A stretch of 7,014 nucleotides of DNA from UPXZ01 sp964541615 (lineage in GTDB: Bacteria; Bacteroidota; Bacteroidia; Bacteroidales; Paludibacteraceae), in assembly GCA_964541615.1 (NCBI GenBank), contig CAZIRA010000128.1, positions 1-7,014 on the forward strand, given 5' to 3'. Below, in pieces: positions 1 to 7,014 of the stretch (position 1 is its first letter; each line of letters begins with the position of its first letter). Both the position numbers and the translations under genes were made by a program. The notes below the pieces were generated by a model. That model did not search any database. It saw only the letters and a program-made list of their open reading frames with translations, and had not been told where the DNA came from.

Positions 1-2277
1 GAAGTGGGTGGCGGCATGGGACGCCTTCCCATTCAAGGTGTAGCTTGGTACAGAAAGAAATTAGACATCTCACCTTCCGATTCTACAAAATCAATTTTTC
101 TGGATTTTGAAGGAGTTATGTCTTATGCCATGGTTTGGGTAAATGGCTCATTAGCCGGTGGCTGGCCGTATGGATACAATTCCTGGCGCATTGATATTAC
201 TCCGTATGTTCATTTTGGTAGCGAAAATCAGATCGCTGTCCGCGTGGACAATCCCAATAATTCTTCCCGCTGGTATTCTGGTGCCGGCATCTATCGAAAT
301 GTTTGGCTTATAAAAACTAACCCGATCCACATTGGTCAGTGGGGAACATACATCACCGCAAAAAATATCACAAAATCTTCTGCAATGCTTGATTTGGAAG
401 TGACCATTGAAAACGGGACAGAATCTGCAGCAGATATTGCAATCAATACTTCCGTTTATGAATTAAATACTGATGGATCACGGAAATCGAAAAGTGTAGT
501 TGACTTTCCGGAAGTACTTCTCGAAGCCTCAGCAAAAAAAAATAATAAAGAAATAATTTCGGTTGATCTGAAAAATCCGAAACTCTGGGGACCTCGTCCC
601 ACACAGACTCCAAATCTCTACCTTGCTGTAACCACTTTGACTCAAAACGGTAAAATTATCGACCGGTATGAAACTCGGTTTGGTATTCGACAGGTGGAAT
701 TTAATCCTGACAAAGGGCTTTTTGTAAATGGAGAACATATTAGAATTCAGGGCGTCAATCAACATCACGACCTTGGCTCGCTGGGAGCTGCTTTCAATGT
801 CCGCGCTGCCGAACGCCAGCTCGAAATGCTTCAGGAGGCAGGCTGCAACGCTATTCGCATAGCACATAATCCTCCATCGCCAGAACTTTTGAAATTGACC
901 GACAGGATGGGATTTCTGGTGGTGAATGAGATATTTGACTCGTGGGAACGAAAAAAAACACCGCTTGATTTCCATCTTATTTTTAATGATTGGGCCGAAG
1001 CCGACATCCGCTCGTTTGTTCGTCGCGACAGAAATCATCCTTCTGTAATACTATGGAGCTACGGAAACGAAGTGGGCGAGCAGTACACGGCTGAAAAAGG
1101 TGCAGCATTGGCACAACAATTAAACGATATTATTCGTGAGGAAGACCCGACGCGCCCTACAACACTTTCGATGAATTACGCAAAACCGGACATGGAACTT
1201 CCGGCAGTTCCCGATGTCATTGGGTTGAATTATCAGGGTGAAGGAATCAGGCAGGAACCAGAATTTGAGAGAACAGACCGAATCCGTACTGCCCCTCAAT
1301 ACAGTGCTTTTCATGAGAAATTTCCTGAAAAAATGATTTTCAGCAGTGAAACGGCATCCGCTTTTAGCAGTAGAGGAATCTATCTTTTCCCGGTTACAGA
1401 AAGCATCAGTTCCATTGTGCGAGACGGCAGAGGAGGTGATTCCAGGCTGGCTCACGTCAGCTCATACGAGCTTTACGCTGTGGATTTCGGTTCTTCGGCA
1501 GATAAAGTTTTCAAAATGCAGGATCAGCATCCGTTTGTTGCCGGCGAATTCGTCTGGACTGGCTGGGATCACCTCGGCGAACCTACGCCTTACTATTCAG
1601 CCAGAAGCTCGTATTGCGGTATGATCGATTTGGCGGGTTTCAAGAAAGATCGTTTTTATCTCTACCAATCACGCTGGCGTCCTGAATTGCCGATGGTTCA
1701 CATCCTTCCTCATTGGAATTGGACTGACCGAAAAGGCGAAATCACCCCCGTCCACGTATTCACTTCAGGCGATGAAGTGGAATTATTTCTGAATGGAAAA
1801 TCACAGGGACGAAAGAAAAAACAGTCCCTCGAATACCGACTCCGCTGGGATGAAGTGACCTATGAACCCGGTGAACTGAGAGCTGTGGCGTATAAAAACG
1901 GGAAGAAATGGGCTGAAAACAGTGTGAAAACTACCGGAAAAGCTGTTGGATTGACTGCCGAAGCAGACCGAAAAACGATAAAATCAGACGGTTACGACCT
2001 GGCTTTTATCACAGTGAAAATCGTGGATAAAGACGGTTTAACGGTCCCGCTCTCGAACAACAAAATCCGTTTCAGCATCGAAGGTCCGGGTGAAATTGTC
2101 GCTACCGACAACGGGGATCAAACCGATTTTACTCCGTTTAATTCAAGGGAGAGAAATGCTTTCAACGGTCTTTGCCTTGTGATTGTGAAAGGGATAAAAG
2201 GGCAGAAAGGCAATATCAATATTTATACAGAAGCAGATGGATTAAAAGCCGGAAAAGTAGTGTTGACGGGTAAATAA
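1..2277 (+). CDS. GH2 family glycoside hydrolase, beta-galactosidase-like, 5'-truncated
   Basis: This is a retaining beta-glycosidase of family GH2, partial at its N-terminus. The reading frame is open to base 1, and the first visible residues match the Gly-rich stretch before the sugar-binding domain, so roughly 80-110 residues including any signal peptide lie outside the window. The GTG at 4 is not a credible start. Counting residues from base 4, the visible order is: sugar-binding jelly roll (about 14-105), Ig-like domain (about 110-225), TIM barrel (about 230-540), DUF4982-like domain with LFLNGKSQG (about 580-645), and a C-terminal GH2 'domain 5' type Ig fold (650-757). The acid/base is E356 in SYGNEVGEQ and the nucleophile is E449 in FSSETASAF, 93 residues apart as usual for GH2. 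GEFVWTGWDHLGEPTPY (514-530) is typical of the beta-galactosidase-like members. The exact substrate is not readable; beta-galactoside or alpha-L-arabinopyranoside is a guess. It lies 3 bases upstream of the esterase gene, which suggests one operon. The family call is firm and the specificity is not. Confidence 0.93.
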   Translation, partial: EVGGGMGRLPIQGVAWYRKKLDISPSDSTKSIFLDFEGVMSYAMVWVNGSLAGGWPYGYNSWRIDITPYVHFGSENQIAVRVDNPNNSSRWYSGAGIYRNVWLIKTNPIHIGQWGTYITAKNITKSSAMLDLEVTIENGTESAADIAINTSVYELNTDGSRKSKSVVDFPEVLLEASAKKNNKEIISVDLKNPKLWGPRPTQTPNLYLAVTTLTQNGKIIDRYETRFGIRQVEFNPDKGLFVNGEHIRIQGVNQHHDLGSLGAAFNVRAAERQLEMLQEAGCNAIRIAHNPPSPELLKLTDRMGFLVVNEIFDSWERKKTPLDFHLIFNDWAEADIRSFVRRDRNHPSVILWSYGNEVGEQYTAEKGAALAQQLNDIIREEDPTRPTTLSMNYAKPDMELPAVPDVIGLNYQGEGIRQEPEFERTDRIRTAPQYSAFHEKFPEKMIFSSETASAFSSRGIYLFPVTESISSIVRDGRGGDSRLAHVSSYELYAVDFGSSADKVFKMQDQHPFVAGEFVWTGWDHLGEPTPYYSARSSYCGMIDLAGFKKDRFYLYQSRWRPELPMVHILPHWNWTDRKGEITPVHVFTSGDEVELFLNGKSQGRKKKQSLEYRLRWDEVTYEPGELRAVAYKNGKKWAENSVKTTGKAVGLTAEADRKTIKSDGYDLAFITVKIVDKDGLTVPLSNNKIRFSIEGPGEIVATDNGDQTDFTPFNSRERNAFNGLCLVIVKGIKGQKGNINIYTEADGLKAGKVVLTGK

Positions 2278-2280
2278 CGC

Positions 2281-3534
2281 ATGAATTTTATGAAAATAAA
2301 AAAAATACATAATCTCCGGGTAATACTGATTCTGCTGATCGTTTTTCCAATCGCAGGTTTTTCAGCCGGGAAAATCCCGCTTGTATACAGCGTGGAAAAC
2401 AGAGGAGAGAAATTTGCAAAACCGGCGATGCCTGATCTTAGCCAACTTCCTGTTATCGAGCCGTTGACCGATCCCTTTTCCTGGTCAAACGGAAAAGGCA
2501 GATCCACAAAATTCAGGGATTGGAGCAAACGCCGGAACGAAATAGGGGCAGAAATTCAGCATTATGAAATTGGCATCAAACCAGCGCGACCAAAAAACAT
2601 CACGGCCGAATACGAAAATGATACACTTACGGTAAAAATTACGGTGAATGGAGAGACATTAACCTTAACCTCAAAAATTATTTTACCCGAAGGCAAAGGT
2701 CCTTTTCCTGCTGTAATCGGTATTGGGAGAGGTTCGGGAAGTCTGCCGCCTGATTTATTTTCCACGCGAAACATTGTTCAGATACCGTTCAATTTTGCAC
2801 AGGTTATGGCCTGGCAGCAAAAACGGGGAAGCGAGCCGATTAACAAACTTTATCCGGAATTGGTGCACATGGGTGCTTACAGCGCCTGGTCGTGGGGTGT
2901 GAGCCGGCTGATTGACGGTTTAGAACTGGTAGCAGAAAAACTGCCGGTTGACCTGAATTACATCGGGATTACAGGCTGTTCATTTGCAGGGAAAATGGCA
3001 CTTTATGCCGGAGCATTTGATGAACGGATAGCACTCACCATAGCCCAGGAATCGGGTGGTGGCGGCGCAGCTGCCTGGCGCGTGTCCGAAACACTGGGAA
3101 ATGTGGAAACGCTGGGCAAAACCAGTCATGTGTGGTTTATGGAAGATTTATTCAGGTTTTCAGAAGATGTATCGAAATTGCCGTTTGATCATCATGAACT
3201 GATGGCAATGGTGGCTCCGAGAGCGCTTCTCTGCTTGGGAAATCCCGATTTTGAATGGCTGGCGGATGAATCGGGTTATGTGTCCTGCAAAGCTGCAAAA
3301 CGTGTTTGGGAAACTTTCGGAATTGCCGACAGATTTGGATATTCCATCGCCGGAGGTCATGGACATTGTCAGTTGCCGGAATTTCAACGACCTGAAGTAG
3401 AGGCTTTTATCGATAAATTTTTACTTGGTAAAAAAAATGTAGATACGAACGTGGAAAAACATCCTTATCCTAACGTTGATTTTGAGCGTTGGACAAACTG
3501 GTGGGGAACGAAGAATCCCGTTTTTCAAAAATAA
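2281..3534 (+). CDS. CE15-type 4-O-methyl-glucuronoyl methylesterase (glucuronoyl esterase), exported
   Basis: CE15 enzymes hydrolyse the ester between the glucuronic acid branches of xylan and lignin alcohols. The 417-residue length is normal for bacterial members. Residues 1-29 form a signal peptide (basic start, hydrophobic core at about 14-27, cleavage near FSA/GK) without a lipobox Cys, so a periplasmic or secreted location is likely. The alpha/beta-hydrolase core carries the nucleophile S234 in TGCSFAGK. E257 in AQESGGGG lies 23 residues later, the spacing known in characterised CE15 enzymes. H362 in GGHGHCQLP completes the triad. K238, the conserved lysine four residues after the Ser, is kept. 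AWSWGVSRLIDGLE and PFDHHELMAMVAPRALL are also typical of bacterial CE15. One oddity is that the residue after the Ser is Phe (F235), where well-studied CE15 enzymes have Arg. Start: ATG 2281 is taken; ATG 2290 in the same frame would also leave a good signal peptide. The gene sits 3 bases after the GH2 gene and 12 bases before the GH115 gene. The family assignment is strong; the exact ester cleaved is inferred. Confidence 0.9.
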   Translation: MNFMKIKKIHNLRVILILLIVFPIAGFSAGKIPLVYSVENRGEKFAKPAMPDLSQLPVIEPLTDPFSWSNGKGRSTKFRDWSKRRNEIGAEIQHYEIGIKPARPKNITAEYENDTLTVKITVNGETLTLTSKIILPEGKGPFPAVIGIGRGSGSLPPDLFSTRNIVQIPFNFAQVMAWQQKRGSEPINKLYPELVHMGAYSAWSWGVSRLIDGLELVAEKLPVDLNYIGITGCSFAGKMALYAGAFDERIALTIAQESGGGGAAAWRVSETLGNVETLGKTSHVWFMEDLFRFSEDVSKLPFDHHELMAMVAPRALLCLGNPDFEWLADESGYVSCKAAKRVWETFGIADRFGYSIAGGHGHCQLPEFQRPEVEAFIDKFLLGKKNVDTNVEKHPYPNVDFERWTNWWGTKNPVFQK

Positions 3535-3546
3535 CCGAATATAAAA

Positions 3547-5475
3547 ATGAACAAACTGAAATTACATATTATCCTTTTTCTACTTTCTGTCGCAGCAATG
3601 CTGTCCGCTCAAAATGCACCGACTTTTATTTCCTACTCCGGTGATACCGGAAACTGGGAATTGACCGATACAAGTAAACCGATTTCAATTTTAATGGATG
3701 AAAATGAGTATTCCGGAGTTCAGAATGCCATTTTGCATCTTCAGAATGACATAGAAATGGTTACCGGTAAAAAATCGGTAGTACTGAATTCGGGCAATCA
3801 AACGATTAAAATCATTGTAGGNNNNNNNNNNNNNNNNNNNNNNNNNNNNNNNNNNNNNNNNNNNNNNNNNNNNNNNNNNNNNNNNNNNNNNNNNNNNNNN
3901 NNNNNNNNNNNNNNNNNNNNNGGCATGCGTGGCGACGGCGACGAACCGATGAGCGAAGAAAGCAACATCAAACTGCTCGAAAAAATCGTGAAAGAACAGC
4001 GGAATATCATCAAAAAAGTTTCAGGCAAAAAAATCACGGAAACGCCGCAGGTCTGGGCACTCTACAAGGAAGTGCAGGATTATTACGATAAAGGAATGCG
4101 CGTGCCGGACGATGTTACATTGCTGTTTTGCGACGACAACTGGGGAAACGTGCGCAAACTGCCCGATCCGGCAGCAAAAGCACACAAAGGCGGTTATGGA
4201 ATGTATTATCACTTCGACTACGTGGGCGGTCCGCGCAATTACAAATGGATCAACGTTAGCCAGATACAGCGCATCTGGGAACAAATGAACCTCACTTACA
4301 GCCATGGAGTAGACCGAATCTGGATTGTAAATGTGGGCGATTTGAAACCGATGGAATATCCCATAAGCTTCTTCCTGGATATGGCCTGGAATCCGGCTCA
4401 GTTCAATTCACAAAATCTGCTCAGCCACACCGAAAAATGGTGTGCCGCACAATTTGGAGAAAAATACTCGAAAGAAGCAGCCCGACTGATAGACACTTAC
4501 ACCAAATACAGCCGCAGGATTACACCTGAACTGCTGAACGATACCATCTACAGCCTGAAAAATTACAACGAATTCGAAACCGTAATGAATGATTTCAGGG
4601 CGCTGGCGCTTGACGCATTCCGGCTTTATCAGCAGATTCCGGCAGAGAGCAGAGATGCTTTTGATCAGCTGGTTCTTTTTCCGATAAACGCATTTTCAAA
4701 CCTGTATGAAATGTATTTTGCGGTAGCCAAAAACAAGGAATTGGCAAAACAAAACAACCCCAAAGCAAACTTATGGGCAGATAAAGTAAAGGCTTGTTTT
4801 GACCGGGATTCATTGCTGACCGTTCATTATAACACGGCGATTTCCGGTGGAAAATGGGCGCACATGATGGATCAGGTGCGGATTGGCTACACCTACTGGC
4901 AGCAGCCCGAACGAAGCGTGATGCCCGCCGTAGTGCGCGTTGAACCGACGAATAAAGGCATTTTTACGGAAAAAGACGGTTATATTTCCATGGAGGCAGC
5001 AAATTTTTCCAGAAAAAATGAATCGGCGAATGTTCGATGGGAAATTATCCCAAATCTGGGAAAAACCCTTTCCGGAATCACCACTTTTCCACAAAATTAT
5101 TATCCAAATTCGAACGAAAATATTTACTTGGAATATGATTTCCAACTTGAATCGGAAGGAGAATTTCCAGTTTATATCCTGGTATCGCCAACTCTTAATT
5201 TCAACGAAAACAAAGGCCTTCGCTACGCCGTTTCGGTGGATGGACAGCAAGAGCAGATCGTGAATATTAACGACAAATACGATGTGAGAAAAATGGAAAG
5301 ATGGCAGGCAAAAAGCATTAATCAAACCATTACAAAACATAATTTCAACAAAAAAGGAAAACATACGCTCCGCTTCCGGGTATTGGAACCGGGCATTGTT
5401 TTGCAAAAAATAATGATAGATACAGGCGGATTGAAACCGAGCTACTTAGGCGCTCCGGAGAGTATAAAAAGGTGA
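3547..5475 (+). CDS. GH115 xylan alpha-1,2-glucuronidase, exported, interrupted by an assembly gap
   Basis: GH115 enzymes remove (4-O-methyl-)D-glucuronic acid linked alpha-1,2 to xylose in polymeric or oligomeric xylan. A signal peptide is visible at residues 1-21 with cleavage at LSA/QN, so the enzyme is exported. Residues 22-92 are the start of the N-terminal domain, ending at IKIIVG just before 100 N. After the gap the GH115 core resumes with GMRGDGDEPMSEESN, followed by LLFCDDNWGNVRKLP, YYHFDYVGGPRNYKWIN and MEYPISFFLDMAWNP. The C-terminal GH115 beta domain begins near YISMEAANFSRK and ends with IDTGGLKPSYLGAPES, so the C-terminus is complete. Both flanks belong to the same family at the right positions, so the join is sound. 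However, the 642 codons written here are too few: GH115 proteins have about 220 residues where this record has 33 unknown ones, and the real protein should be about 830 residues. The missing part includes conserved active-site segments, so catalytic competence cannot be judged. The gene is 12 bases after the esterase gene, with an A-rich leader. Confidence 0.93.
   Translation: MNKLKLHIILFLLSVAAMLSAQNAPTFISYSGDTGNWELTDTSKPISILMDENEYSGVQNAILHLQNDIEMVTGKKSVVLNSGNQTIKIIVXXXXXXXXXXXXXXXXXXXXXXXXXXXXXXXXXXGMRGDGDEPMSEESNIKLLEKIVKEQRNIIKKVSGKKITETPQVWALYKEVQDYYDKGMRVPDDVTLLFCDDNWGNVRKLPDPAAKAHKGGYGMYYHFDYVGGPRNYKWINVSQIQRIWEQMNLTYSHGVDRIWIVNVGDLKPMEYPISFFLDMAWNPAQFNSQNLLSHTEKWCAAQFGEKYSKEAARLIDTYTKYSRRITPELLNDTIYSLKNYNEFETVMNDFRALALDAFRLYQQIPAESRDAFDQLVLFPINAFSNLYEMYFAVAKNKELAKQNNPKANLWADKVKACFDRDSLLTVHYNTAISGGKWAHMMDQVRIGYTYWQQPERSVMPAVVRVEPTNKGIFTEKDGYISMEAANFSRKNESANVRWEIIPNLGKTLSGITTFPQNYYPNSNENIYLEYDFQLESEGEFPVYILVSPTLNFNENKGLRYAVSVDGQQEQIVNINDKYDVRKMERWQAKSINQTITKHNFNKKGKHTLRFRVLEPGIVLQKIMIDTGGLKPSYLGAPESIKR
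3822..3921. other. Assembly gap of 100 N inside the GH115 gene
   Basis: Exactly 100 N is a common placeholder for a scaffold gap of unknown size. The frame happens to stay open across it (275 bases of the gene before it, a codon boundary after it). Comparison with remembered GH115 layout puts about 220 residues between IVG and GMRGDGDEP, so the true missing length is probably about 650-700 bases. It should leave remainder 1 on division by 3 if the gene is intact. Confidence 0.95.
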
Positions 5476-5576
5476 TTCAACAATAAACCAGAATTCTGCT
5501 TTTATTCGGAAATAATCAGATTAATTGAAAAAACAAGTGCAATCGTAGAAAAAATAAACTAAAACTTATCAAATAA
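5476..5576 (+). other. 101-base AT-rich intergenic spacer, possible transcript boundary
   Basis: This is the only sizeable spacer in the window, between the GH115 and transporter genes. It contains a perfect 10-base palindrome, CAGAATTCTG (5489-5498). Its arms extend, after one C-C mismatch, to AAA (5485-5487) and TTT (5500-5502), with a short T-rich stretch behind. With no loop-forming bases and a weak stem it is a poor intrinsic terminator; it could be a weak operator or chance. I looked for the Bacteroidota promoter pattern (TTG near -33, TAnnTTTG near -7) ahead of the transporter. A TTG at 5525-5527 exists, but no good -7 box follows. Transcription may simply read through from the upstream genes. 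Confidence 0.35.
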
Positions 5577-6983
5577 ATGGAACTAAACACAATGACAAAA
5601 GGTGAATCGAAAGGATTTTATAAACTTTCGTGGGTGCAACGTATCGGTTTCGGATCGGGCGACTTGGCACAAAATCTTATTTATCAGACAGTTGCGCAAT
5701 ACCTGCTCATTTTTTACACGAATGTTTTTGGACTTCCGGCCGCTACGGCAGCTGTGATGTTTCTGATTGTGAGGTTGATAGATGTCGTTTGGGATCCTAT
5801 TGTAGGAACATTTGTAGATAAGCGAAATCCGAAAATAGGCAAATACCGTTCCTATCTGGTGTTGGGCGGAATACCGCTTACAGGGTTCGCCATCCTTTGT
5901 TTCTGGAACGGATTTTCCGGTTCATTGCTTTACGCTTACATCACCTATGTAGGTTTATCCATGTGTTACACGCTGGTAAATGTGCCCTACGGAGCCCTCA
6001 ATGCATCGCTTACGCGCGATACCGACGAAATTACCAAACTCACTTCCGTACGGATGTTCCTGGCCAATCTGGGTGGTTTGGCCGTTGCTTACGGCATTCC
6101 GATTATTGTAAAATCACTCTCGCCCGATGGAAAAATCAACTCACCGGAATCGGGTAAAGCCTGGTTTATCACCATGACAATTTATGCGCTGGCAGGTCTG
6201 GCGTTATTGATTTTCAGTTTTACCCAGACTAAAGAGCGGGTGGTGATGGACGATAAAGATATGGAACATGTGAAGGTTTCAGACCTGTGGACAGAATTCA
6301 AACGCAATCGTCCGCTGCGAATCCTCGCTTTCTTTTTTATCACGGCATTTGCTATGATGGCTATCGGAAACTCTGCCGGCTCTTACTACATGATTTACAA
6401 CGTACATGCGCCTGATATGCTGCCTTATTTTGCTGCTCTCGGATCTATTCCTGCGTTTATTTTTATGCCGATGGTTCCGGCTATCAAAAGGGCAATCGGG
6501 AAAAAACAAATGTTCTACGTTTTCTTGTCAATAGCCATTTTCGGTATGGTCATTCTCTACATTGTATCAGTTATCCCCGCACTTAAAACACAGGTATGGC
6601 TTGTGCTTACAGCTCAGTTTATAAAATCTACCGGAGTGATTGTAGCTACAGGATATATGTGGGCGCTGGTTCCTGAAGTTATTTCATACGGCGAGCATAC
6701 TACCGGCAGACGTATTTCAGGCATTGTAAACGCACTCACAGGTATTTTTTTCAAAGCAGGAATGGCGCTGGGCGGTGTTGTGCCGGGTTTTGTGCTGGCA
6801 ATGGTTAAATTTGACGAAAAAAATACCGTCTCGCAATCTCCTTTGGTACAACAGGGCATTCTTTGGCTTGTAGCTGTGATTCCCGCATTGTTACTTATGC
6901 TGGCCATGTTCACCATTTCAAAATATGAACTGGAAGATGACGTGATTGATAAAATTAACATGGAAATCGAACAGAGACAATAA
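5577..6983 (+). CDS. GPH family (MelB/XynP-like) sugar:cation symporter
   Basis: This is an inner-membrane MFS transporter of the glycoside-pentoside-hexuronide:cation symporter family. It takes up sugars or short oligosaccharides with Na+ or H+. The 468 residues hold about twelve hydrophobic segments, with a charged central loop (about 219-245, TKERVVMDDKDMEHVKV) between helices 6 and 7, and the length is usual for the family. The helix 2 motif VRLIDVVWDPIVGTFVDK holds R66, D69 and D73, which align with R52, D55 and D59 of Salmonella MelB, the cation site. D29 in GSGDLAQN corresponds to MelB D19, a sugar-binding residue. N135 in YTLVNVPYGAL sits where MelB has D124, as I recall for xyloside- or glucuronide-type members. 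EVISYGEHTTGRRISGI before helix 11 is another family hallmark. ATG 5577 is chosen; ATG 5592 (MTKGESKGF) would also give a complete protein. Its place beside CE15 and GH115 genes suggests xylo-oligosaccharides or aldouronates as substrate, which is inferred from context only. Confidence 0.92.
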   Translation: MELNTMTKGESKGFYKLSWVQRIGFGSGDLAQNLIYQTVAQYLLIFYTNVFGLPAATAAVMFLIVRLIDVVWDPIVGTFVDKRNPKIGKYRSYLVLGGIPLTGFAILCFWNGFSGSLLYAYITYVGLSMCYTLVNVPYGALNASLTRDTDEITKLTSVRMFLANLGGLAVAYGIPIIVKSLSPDGKINSPESGKAWFITMTIYALAGLALLIFSFTQTKERVVMDDKDMEHVKVSDLWTEFKRNRPLRILAFFFITAFAMMAIGNSAGSYYMIYNVHAPDMLPYFAALGSIPAFIFMPMVPAIKRAIGKKQMFYVFLSIAIFGMVILYIVSVIPALKTQVWLVLTAQFIKSTGVIVATGYMWALVPEVISYGEHTTGRRISGIVNALTGIFFKAGMALGGVVPGFVLAMVKFDEKNTVSQSPLVQQGILWLVAVIPALLLMLAMFTISKYELEDDVIDKINMEIEQRQ

Positions 6984-6984
6984 T

Positions 6985-7014
6985 ATGAATCAATTAAATA
7001 ATAAGATTATGAAA
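6985..7014 (+). CDS. Start of a downstream gene, 3'-truncated by the window end
   Basis: An ATG one base after the transporter stop opens a frame that stays open to the last base: MNQLNNKIMK, ten codons. A second in-frame ATG at 7009 (MK) could be the true start. A Lys/Asn-rich beginning fits the n-region of a signal peptide, so another exported enzyme of the locus is plausible. In Bacteroidota xylan loci a GPH transporter gene is often next to a GH10 xylanase or GH43 gene, but nothing in these ten codons identifies the product. Confidence 0.5.
   Translation, partial: MNQLNNKIMK

Noticed and set aside
4..6. GTG at the left edge as the start codon of the GH2 gene
   Set aside because: The frame is open to base 1, and the protein begins in the middle of conserved GH2 sequence without a signal peptide, so the real start is upstream of the window.
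534..542. A-tracts (A9 at 534-542, A8 at 951-958 and 2298-2305) as possible phase-variation or slippage sites
   Set aside because: The frames are intact through all of them, they encode ordinary Lys/Asn-rich positions, and short A-tracts are common in AT-leaning Bacteroidota genes.
529..1038. Open frame of 169 codons on the minus strand
   Set aside because: It lies wholly inside the well-supported GH2 gene, shows no recognisable family, and looks like an antisense shadow. The same holds for the other minus-strand frames, including 4810-5406 inside the GH115 gene.
3798..4037. Minus-strand open frame spanning the N run
   Set aside because: It exists only because N codons cannot be stops. It overlaps the GH115 gene and has no support.
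5485..5502. Intrinsic terminator after the GH115 gene
   Set aside because: The palindrome has no loop, a weak AT-rich stem with a mismatch, and no clear U-tract directly behind it, so I do not call a terminator.
5525..5576. Bacteroidota-type promoter ahead of the transporter gene
   Set aside because: A TTG is present at 5525-5527, but no sequence resembling TAnnTTTG follows at the expected distance.

Overview
The window looks like part of a polysaccharide utilization locus from a Bacteroidota bacterium, probably Bacteroidales. The evidence is the protein families, exported enzymes with an 'SAQ'-like signal peptide end, A-rich leaders without a Shine-Dalgarno sequence, and moderate GC. A run of exactly 100 N inside one gene points to a scaffolded draft or metagenome assembly. 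The genus cannot be named from sequence reading alone.

All genes lie on the plus strand. From left to right they are: a GH2 glycoside hydrolase cut off at its 5' end by the window edge (1-2277); a CE15-type glucuronoyl esterase (2281-3534); a GH115 xylan alpha-1,2-glucuronidase interrupted by the N gap (3547-5475); a spacer of 101 bases; a GPH-family sugar:cation symporter (5577-6983); and the first ten codons of a further gene (6985-7014). The first three genes are only 3 and 12 bases apart, so they are almost certainly co-transcribed. The spacer is the only place where a promoter or transcript end could plausibly sit. The last partial gene follows the transporter by one base.

The functional theme is narrow. 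CE15 enzymes cut the ester between the 4-O-methyl-glucuronic acid branch of xylan and lignin alcohols. GH115 enzymes then remove that (methyl)glucuronic acid from the xylan backbone. The GH2 enzyme is of the beta-galactosidase-like type and could remove a neutral sugar from the same branches. The GPH symporter would bring released sugars or short oligosaccharides across the inner membrane. No SusC/SusD pair, regulator, xylanase or xylosidase is visible here, so this is a fragment of a larger locus.

Two points deserve a second look. The esterase keeps the CE15 catalytic triad but has Phe in place of the usual Arg next to the catalytic Ser. The 100-N gap covers much of the GH115 catalytic domain and, by comparison with the family, stands for roughly 650-700 bases rather than 100. 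I found no RNA genes, mobile elements, CRISPR arrays or convincing new system. The window reads as a coherent glucuronoxylan side-chain cassette.
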